NCBI GenBank assembly: GCA_021234155.1
Contig: JAJEKV010000006.1
Coordinates: 7,655,003-7,719,002 of the forward strand
From: Isoetes taiwanensis
Lineage: Eukaryota; Streptophyta; Lycopodiopsida; Isoetales; Isoetaceae
DNA: 64,000 nt
Direction of reading: 5' to 3'
Below, one piece after another: positions 56,831-64,000 of the stretch. The notes under the pieces were generated by a model that was not told the DNA's origin, did no database searches, and was given only the letters and a program-made list of their open reading frames with translations. How positions within the stretch are numbered: the first letter of the stretch is position 1; every line of letters begins with the position of its first letter. A program made the position numbers and the translations under genes.

Positions 56831-59740
56831 TCATTTTTCCACCAGCATCCCCAAGGATATGAGAATCTTATTCCTTACATCCTGAGGTATTGTAACTCTC
56901 GCTGTTTTACTTGGAATAGTTTTTGGAGTCCACGAGTACAATACGGTTTCAATGTCTAGCCAAAGATCAGGATCACTAGGATTTCTCCTCCAGCTCTTTG
57001 TCCAACAATCTGAATATCTTTCTTTATCGGTGACATTAGTCAACTGGTGCACTGGACACTACCATTCCACACGCACCTTATTGAAGTTAACATCACCTTC
57101 TTCTTTGCAAATATCTAAGATGGTGTATCCCAACCACACCGGATAAGTCTGTAAATCTGCTGGTTTTACTACCACAAATTGGTGGCACTCCACGTCAGTT
57201 GCTGGTTCATAAACATCTAGGCCTAGATATTTTGGCCTATCTTTCTTAGGACCAACATAGTGTTTGTCAGATTGAGGAGGAGCATGCGCCTTAACAATGC
57301 TACTAATAGTGCCATCATCTTCCTTAGCACTTGCTAATGTCCTCCACCTGCTTTTAGGGAGCCACCCTTCAGTCAATTCTTCTGAGGATGTGTCTACCTC
57401 ATCCAACAAGTTAATCACCTTCTTCCAGTAATCTATCAATGCACGATTAGTGTCATCCGAATTAGTTTGCCAATGCTTGATGTAGTCATTGATGCCATCC
57501 TGGGTCAATCCCACTTGCTTCACTTCTGTAGTAGGTTTTAGAGCTTTTGGTTGACCTGGAGGTATCATAGGCTTGCCATTCGCATCTCTATGCCAGATTT
57601 CTGCCCCTCCTCTCCACCTCTCCTCTGAAGGTCTCATCTTCCATTGCATGATTGGAATCCCATCTCTCACCCAAAAAGTGAATTGAAGAGGTCTAGAATG
57701 GTCTTCCATGTCTTCAGTATAACCTTCCACAAAACTCTTCCAATCAGGCACCTCTTTCTATGAGAGATCCTATAGGAGATGGAGTAGTGCATCCATGGAA
57801 TATTTCTAGTAGCCTAGGAAAGTTGGTCACTGTCTGCTGTCTCAAAACATGACTATATTTTCCAAATAATGCATCCACATCCTCATGAGTATGTCCAGGC
57901 ATTAGAAACCCCAAATTAACTCTTTCAAAAATGCCCACAGCTGTTAAGTAGGATAAGAAAGAAAAAACATCCACCTGTTCTTATTTTGGCCAGCACAGTT
58001 ATCAAGTTGCAAGAGCAACCTTCTAGGCAGATCCCGAGGTTTAGCACGAGATGTTGAAGCTCCAACATGTTCATTAGGTCCATGCCTCCTAAACCTTGCC
58101 TTGCTAAACTTTTCAATATTATTCGGGTTTCCATCCAACAATGCACTAGCTATGTAGTGGCTGGCTAGCTGTAGGGTCCTGGAGGTAACCATTGTAACCA
58201 TTCTCATAGTTTCTTAAACACCTCATGATACTCCCAATATGAAAATCTGGACCATCACTCCACAACTCCAAACTGTAATGCCCATAGTAGGTTTGAGATC
58301 CGCCATGCAAGATTGCCCTACCATTGAAATCTGCAAAGGGTATGATCTTCCACATGATTTTGGTATGTACTTGAATTGTGGAAGACAAGTCTTTGCTGGT
58401 CCATCTTGTCATGTATAATACATAGATAGTTATTAGGTTCCATTGCGCACAAGGTCCTCCACATCCAATAAGTTGATCTACATGATAGTTGATCATCATA
58501 TGGTCCTTCATGTGTTCCCTTATCTTAGCCCTTAGACTTGGTTGCACAGTCTTATCAAGAGTCTCCTTCAGCTTAGCACACAAATTGCACTTTTGCAAAG
58601 TTGTTTGAAGTTGCTATGGTCACATGCTTGAAATGCTTATTCCATAGCCTACTAAACTGGCCGATATAGAGGCTACTCCAAGTTCAAACAATGCATTTAT
58701 TTCCTCTAGTATGCTCTTCTCGGGTACAATGGGATGGCAATCTCTTCTCAACAACAACTCTACCCCTGTTCATCCTCCTTACTCTTATGTGGCATGTTTT
58801 TGCATTGAACTCCACATAATGTTTCAAATATTTCCTTTGCAGCCTATGGTCCTAGAGGTTGGTCTTACCGGGCCGGTGTTCCCATGCAATGCAATTCTAG
58901 TTCCATTTTCATGTCTCTTTTGCCGGTTGTTGTGAAGAGGTTGGAATTCCATGTATAGCCATCCATGCTTTTGAACATATCCACTTTCCGTTCAATGGAA
59001 ATATTTTTTTCTTCGATCTTTCATCCTGAATTGCATAGCCAAATATGGTGTACATGAAATTTCTCCTATTATCACACTTATGTTCTTGATATGTAGCTCT
59101 TGCTCCCACCAACTCCTCTATTGTGAACATTCTAACACAAGAGGCCCAACAACATTCACTTCCTCTAACCTTCATCATAGCTTCAGGAGAACAATCATAA
59201 TCTGACTTGCACCTTTTGGTGGGATAATGTTTGAAAGATGGAAGTGGCCTCTTGCTACATTGTGTAAACCTTATTGACAATGGTTCTGCATCCATAGGAA
59301 ACATGTAGTTTTTCTCTAATTGGATACTGTGCCTAGGCCATGCCACAATCATTGCAACCTCTAGTTGCTTCACACAAGCAAGGCATTCCTCTTTACCTGA
59401 CCCCTTTTCCTTCCAATTGTCATATAATTTTGAGATTGCCACACCTAACCTATCCTCCCCTAATCTTTGATCATTGACTGCATTGATAGGATCTGCTAGA
59501 ATAATAATCCCTTCTCCTACTACCTCTTTGTTGCATTCATGCAAGATGTTGACCTTCTTGTTTTTCCAATCGACTCGATTATAAAGTACAATTTCTTTTC
59601 ACTTTGCATCATCCTTTTCTTTGACATTATTCTTCCCTTGGGCATCATCCTTGGGTGTCTTTTCCTTTCCTTGGGCATCATCTGCATCATTTGGGGATTT
59701 TTCCTTTCCTTGAGGACCATCATTAGGGGTACTTTCTTTA
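56831..59740 (-). pseudogene. DUF7869-type transposon-like gene, nearly full length but broken
   Basis: About 2.9 kb on the minus strand. Order from the N-terminal side: a Lys/Asp-rich repeat linker (59610-59740), then a NILHECNKEVVGEG module resembling regions of plant En/Spm-type proteins (about 59300-59560). Next is a Cys-bearing segment ending KWICSKAWMAIHGIP (58940-59170), HGNTG (about 58850-58870), CNLC..LKETLD (about 58570), QLDNCAGQNKNR at 57974-58009 and GHTHEDVDALFGKYS at 57850-57896. A long C-terminal part ends at 56831. The QLDN…NKN and GHTHEDVD blocks are diagnostic of DUF7869. I infer an RNase H-like fold, with the Asp/Glu residues catalytic, not proven. One in-frame stop (about 57051) and several frame shifts break it. 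No terminal inverted repeats identified. Confidence 0.65.
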
Positions 59741-59879
59741 GCTTGCTACATGCCATTGACCTAAAACATACAGAAACATAAAATAAGTTAGTACATTCAA
59801 AAAACATCTGCAAGACATGTTTTCAAGAAAAATATACTTTTGAAACTGTACAAAGACCTCTAAAGAACCTTACCATTAG

Positions 59880-60180
59880 GGTTTTTTTTTTTTTTAACAT
59901 TAGGGTAACATGCTTTTTTAAAATATAACCATATGGGTAATATGGTTTTTCAAAATATTTAAGAGTATGGTTTTTTAACAACTTTAGAGTAAGAATGGTT
60001 TTTAATAACATTAGAGTAAGAATTGCTTTTTTTTTAACATTAGGGTTAGAATGGTTTTTTCTTTAAAACATTAGGGTAAGATGCTATTTTAAAAACCATA
60101 TGGGTAATATGGTTTTTCAAAGGTATGGGTATGGTTTTTCAAACATATGGGTAATATGTTTTTTTTAAAAACCATATGAA
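59880..60180 (+). repeat. Degenerate tandem repeat, AT-rich
   Basis: About ten imperfect units built from AACATTAGGGTAA, (A)TGGTTTTT and CATATGGGTAATATGG. It includes T-runs. Confidence 0.7.
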
Positions 60181-60307
60181 AATAGGGGTTATAGGTATTA
60201 ATGGTTCGTGGCAGTTATTAATTCTCGAACAAAAATCGAGGCAGTTCAAATGCCTCTTCAACTTTTCCTCTTCAATTTTTGCATGCCTCCCCATTTCGTG
60301 ATTCTCG

Positions 60308-60490
60308 CCTCGCCTTCTTCTAATAATCTAAACTCGGCTTCTTCTAATCTAAAAGTCGGCTTCTTCTAATCTAAAGCCGCCTTCTAGCCTTCTTCTAATC
60401 TAAACTGGCTTCTTCTAATCTAAAGTCGGCTTCTTCTAATCTAAAAGCGCCTTCTAAATAGCCTTTCTCTTCTAATCTAAACTTCGGCTT
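60308..60490 (+). repeat. Minisatellite with CTTCTTCTAATCTAAA unit
   Basis: Six to seven imperfect units of 19-25 bp, each CTTCTTCTAATCTAAA separated by short GC-containing words (CGGCTT, GTCGG, GCGC). A related array (CGGCTTCTCGGCTTCAAAC) occupies 60750-60861. Confidence 0.8.
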
Positions 60491-60749
60491 CGCCGTTCTT
60501 CCGATTCTGCATTTTAGCATGTAAGGAAAGATTTTGTCTTTGAGTTGTTTTTCTATGTGGATGCAGATATAACAATTTTAACTATGATACAGCCTCTTGC
60601 GGGATCTTGCTTACGATTCTAGAGCTTTTCAGTGGAAAGAAAGCTTTGATAAACGAGACACAAGGTAGGTATTATAAGGTTTCTTAAAAATGAAAATGGT
60701 GCATTATGTTTTACTATGTTTATTGGGCAATGAGCTAGGTGCTTAGTTA

Positions 60750-60861
60750 CTCGGCTTCTCGGCTTTAAAGTCGGCTAATCGGCTTCTCTGATTCAAACAA
60801 GGCTTCAAACTCAGCTATTTGTCGGCTTCTTGGCTTCAAACTCGGCTTCTCGGCTTCAAAC
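60750..60861 (+). repeat. Minisatellite with CGGCTTCTCGGCTTCAAAC unit
   Basis: Five to six imperfect units of about 18-20 bp. It shares the CGGCTTCT word with the array at 60308-60490 and was probably derived from it. Confidence 0.75.
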
Positions 60862-61017
60862 AGATTAGAATGAATGGGTTATGTTTAGAATGGGTTAGAA
60901 TGAATGTGTTTTAGGGATTCTGAGTGTTTTAGGATTCTGAGTGTTTTAGAACAGGCTATGATTTAGATTAGAACAGGTTAATATTAAGAAGAGGCTATGT
61001 TTTAGAAATATGAAACA

Positions 61018-61095
61018 GAACAGATAAATGAAATAGGAATAGCATTATGAACAGATTTTATTTCATATTGCTATTCCTATTTCATTTATCTGTTC
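61018..61095. repeat. Perfect 27-bp inverted repeat with 24-nt loop
   Basis: Arm 61018-61044 and its exact complement 61069-61095. The loop is 61045-61068. Pairing resumes further out after a small bulge. Confidence 0.95.
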
Positions 61096-61494
61096 ATATT
61101 CCTTGCCTAATGTTATTGCCATTTTTATCTGTTCTTACCCTAATGTTTTCAAAAATCAAATAGTCTGTTCTAGATGCAAGGAAAATAGTATGTTCAGACT
61201 ATGCAAGAACAGAAAAGAGTATTAGGCAAGGAATATAATATCTTACCTTAATTATGCCTACTTGTTCTAGTCTGTTTGTGTGTTATATCTGTGCAATACA
61301 GTGCATTCAGGAATTCTTGTGCATTCACAAGATTCCTATGTGCTATTGCTCTATCTTATTTCATTTATCTGTTCATATTCCTTGCCTATCTGTTCTTATT
61401 CTAATGTTTTAAAAAAACAAATAGTCTGTTCTAGATGCAAGGAAAATAGTCTGTTCAGACTATGCAAGAATAGAAAAGAACATTAGGCAAGGAA
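61078..61494 (+). repeat. Direct repeat of about 140-155 bp, two copies
   Basis: Copies at 61078-61232 and 61357-61494, offset 279 bp. Both run from TATTTCATTTATCTGTTC to ATTAGGCAAGGAA and contain small inner inverted repeats (AGTCTGTTC…GTTCAGACT in the second copy). The first overlaps the perfect hairpin. Confidence 0.9.
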
Positions 61495-61575
61495 AATCAT
61501 AAGATATGCTTGCATATCATAAGATTGCTTGCATATCATATGATGGGACGAAATCGCACCAGGCGCGTGTGAAGT

Positions 61576-61673
61576 AGATCTGTGAAAAAAACACTATAGT
61601 AAACGCTACCGGGCGCCGCTTTTTAGATCCGTGAAAAAAACATTATAGTAAACGCGCCCGGGCGCTGCTTTTG
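61576..61673 (+). repeat. Tandem duplication, 49-bp period
   Basis: Units 61576-61624 and 61625-61673, each AGATC(T/C)GTGAAAAAAACA…TATAGTAAACG and ending GGGCGC(C/T)GCTTTT. Confidence 0.9.
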
Positions 61674-62138
61674 AATTTTGTATATTTAGAATCATTTTCC
61701 GGGGAGAGGAATATCATTTGCTAATTAGTTAATTTTCTCTCGCTCTAGTGCATTACACATGGCGCTTCTAGTTCAAATATACTTCCCTCGACGCACCATC
61801 AACAACGGACCCCGCGCATAAGATACTACTTAATTGTCTTGTTCAAAACATTCACGAGAGAGTTGGACAAGCCATATGACGGGCCCGTCATCGGGGGCCA
61901 TGGGAATGCTACCGGCCGCGATAACCGGATATGCGCTCCTCATGCTCTTAGTAAGGCTCATGCCAACAAATAAATATGAGGATTTGATTAGAGTATCAAG
62001 TATCGGACGGACACTCGATTTGAGACTCGACATTCGCAGTAGGAATGGGAGGATGATGTCATATCAAAGTGGTACAGGTGGGACCGGACTCCTGTATGTA
62101 GCCGATGAAGTGGATCTATGTGACATTTTGTAGAGATA

Positions 62139-62428
62139 TGTACACCGCTATGTTAGTTTAGAAAGAACGCTACCGGGATTTTTTTCTTTTTTTTTTTTTT
62201 TTTTTTTTTTATTGAAGGCATGGTTGGTAGGACTTGCACCCACCCACGTCTCCCACCTGATGGTAGCCAGTGGGTTTTGAACCCTGGTGGGGATTACCAC
62301 AATCCAAGGCCTTACCACTAGACCATCACCGCTGGCCGCGATTTTCACGTAAAGGAAAATGTACAATGTACGTACCGCTATGTTAGTTTAAAAGAACTCG
62401 GGCGATTTTCACGTAAGGAAAAATGTAC
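62139..62428 (+). repeat. Small tandem repeat split by a SINE
   Basis: Unit 1 is 62139-62178 plus 62341-62364. Unit 2 is 62367-62428. Both contain ACCGCTATGTTAGTTTA, an AAGAAC..C..GGG segment and GATTTTCACGTAA. The SINE sits in unit 1 just before ATTTTCACG. Confidence 0.8.
62179..62340 (-). mobile_element. tRNA-derived SINE with poly(A) tail
   Basis: On the minus strand the body (62340-62211, about 130 bp) begins GCGGCCAGCGGTGATGG. Box A is TGGTCTAGTGGTAAGG at 62310-62325 and box B GGGTTCAAAACCC at 62272-62284. It ends in an A-rich tail of about 32 nt (T-run 62179-62210 on plus). A candidate short target duplication, GATTTT, is at 62177-62182 and 62340-62345. Internal pol III promoter and tail define a SINE. 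The ancestor tRNA cannot be named from this. Confidence 0.8.
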
Positions 62429-62430
62429 AT

Positions 62431-63516
62431 ATAGTTTTTGAATATAAATACAAACTCGCTACCGGGCGCAATTTCCAAATTTTATACTTTTATGTCACGC
62501 TTTATTTCATTATGTATTTTTATATGCAATGTCGAAAACATTGAATTTTGATGCCCTCCACCAAGAGGACAACTCCCAAGAAACTACACATTTTCGTTAA
62601 TGTGTAGTTTCATGGGGTTGATAAGACTGGCTAAAGAACATCAAAGAATTCAAAATTCACAACATCACGCAGATGTTATAATATATTCATTTTTTTTTAC
62701 TATCCTCATATACATACCATTTGATAAGTTATATATATGATCTAATAAATTATAGCTTCTTTTTGTAAGGTCCGGTGACATACCTTTTTAGACGTTCTTT
62801 TGGCCATGCCACAAATGTGCCCACGCCTCCCCGGACAGTGTCACCACCGGGATGTCTTCTTGGAAGAGCTTCATCCTCATAGTTGCAATTTATAATGCTA
62901 ACTTTACGTAAAACAAGCTTCCAAGAGGGACACCATGGCACTTAGATTCAGTTCCGTGTCTTCGATTTTACATAATCCAAGTCGACGCTTCAAGTTTGTT
63001 GTTAATAGATAGCATTCTTCTCCCACCGATAATTGAAAACATTAAAAGAATGATTTCACATGAACAGCCTTCAAGAATATAATATGTTTCAAGAACAGTC
63101 TTCAAATCCCATCGATAGCACTCACCATAGTTCGCCGACATGATAGCGCGGTCGATCGGGCCGAGGAGGCTTATCGCTAAGTCGAGGCGGTCGACGTCGG
63201 GCCGAGGAGGCGAAGTTGATCACGAAGAGGCGGTCAACGGAAGAAGTCAATGAGTTGATCAAGTTTCTTGAAAATTCGGTGGCTTAATGAATAATCGGCG
63301 GCTACATAGGCGCTTTTGAAAATAATAAAATAAATATTCGTGGATGTGCTTCAATAAGAAAATTAAGTTTTAATTTGAAATGAGCGGGATAAAGGCTAAT
63401 ATAGGCGTGGATAATTGTAATTTAAAATCGGATAGCACCGACGGTTCGTGATAATGCACCCATAATGTATAAATTTGAATCACGCCCCATAACATTGCAT
63501 TCAACATTGCAGCTAT
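62431..63516. other. No recognised gene
   Basis: AT-rich with a GC-rich patch at 63140-63250 holding repeats of CGGGCCGAGGAGGC and GAGGCGGTC(A/G)ACG. Nothing else seen. Confidence 0.4.
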
Positions 63517-63843
63517 ATGGCGGAGGATCTCGTGCAACGAGAGGTAGAGGCTAGTGGAGAGTCGGGCGACGGCCCAACACTCAGAAATTCCCCAACAGGC
63601 TCCACAACACCTCATGAAGTCGGTATTTACTATTTCTTTCGATTTCTACAGCTTCGTGGTTATTTTTACGCTTTGTCCAATCGCCTTTGTCGTTTTTATC
63701 ATTTTTTACCGCCTCTCGGTGTTATTTCTACTTTTTATATTGTTTCGTCATTTCTAACGCTTTTACTACCTTGTTTTGTGTGTTTTTGTCATAATCTTCT
63801 CCTCGTGACTGTGTTTTTGTTTTGTATTCTCCAGTTCGTATAA
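63517..63843 (+). CDS. Hypothetical ORF or first exon
   Basis: ATG at 63517 starts MAEDLVQREVEASGESGDGPTL. The first 35 residues look protein-like, the rest is a hydrophobic run translated from T-rich DNA. A donor-like GAAGTC/GGTATT near 63623 suggests that only the first part might be an exon. The word TGTATTCTCCAGTTC recurs at 63825 and 63897. Unrecognised. Confidence 0.2.
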   Translation: MAEDLVQREVEASGESGDGPTLRNSPTGSTTPHEVGIYYFFRFLQLRGYFYALSNRLCRFYHFLPPLGVISTFYIVSSFLTLLLPCFVCFCHNLLLVTVFLFCILQFV

Positions 63844-64000
63844 TGTAGACCGTTTAATTATAGTTTCTTGCACTTGTTTGTTTATAGTTTTGTTCTGTAT
63901 TCTCCAGTTCTTTGGAGAAGTCTTCTTTGTAGCCTAGTATGTCTCTTATAATATAGAGCGCCTCAGAGGGCGCCTCAGAGCGCCCATCAAAACTACTATC

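Noticed and set aside
61834-62133. Plus-strand open frame of 99 codons
   Set aside because: Starts at TTG, no motif, lies among tandem repeats and next to a SINE.

Overview
This window looks like nuclear DNA of a land plant. The evidence is a plant-type EPF-like (EPFL) secreted peptide gene with introns, a nuclear tRNA-Asp gene, Ty3/gypsy elements of plant clades (one with a chromodomain, one Athila/Tat-like), RTE-type LINE remnants and a tRNA-derived SINE. I cannot fix the lineage. The DUF7869-type genes are, as I recall, better known from non-flowering plants, oomycetes and animals, so a fern, lycophyte or similar genome is possible, but this is a weak hint.

Region by region. 1-23.1 kb is one large, broken Ty3/gypsy chromovirus, cut at its left end by the window. 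A second, broken Athila/Tat-like gypsy element (3.78-14.74 kb, LTRs of about 580 bp) is nested in its leader. 23.1-28.9 kb has no recognised gene. It holds two related 0.5-0.6 kb repeats with nested palindromes, a small TATA-driven minus-strand ORF, and a pair of diverged repeats at 27.3 and 28.5 kb. 28.9-43.5 kb is AT-rich and the most gene-like part. It has an exon of a DUF7869-type gene, RTE LINE 3' ends, a poly(A)-tailed retroposed sequence, the tRNA-Asp gene and one apparently intact host gene (EPFL, minus strand, three coding exons at 39.57-40.15 kb).

43.9-53.5 kb is the most unusual part. It is an array of minus-strand mini-gene units, each with a TATA box and most with the ATG 87-91 bp downstream, encoding short Ser/Lys-rich coiled-coil or acidic proteins. 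Near them recur pairs of an inverted GATCACACGAC-type word. The same array contains a degenerate histone H3-like gene that keeps the first eight tail residues (ARTKQTAR) and recognisable core helices but has lost the K9/S10 context. Four TTAGGG repeats abut one copy of the palindrome word.

54-55.2 kb is an RTE LINE (reverse transcriptase YADD box visible, minus strand) cut by another repeat. A 120-bp GATA microsatellite follows. 56.8-59.7 kb is a nearly full-length but broken DUF7869-type transposon-like gene on the minus strand. 59.8-64 kb is minisatellite and hairpin-rich DNA with a SINE inserted in a small tandem repeat. Many ORFs that can be read here begin at non-ATG codons or are shadows of these features and are omitted.
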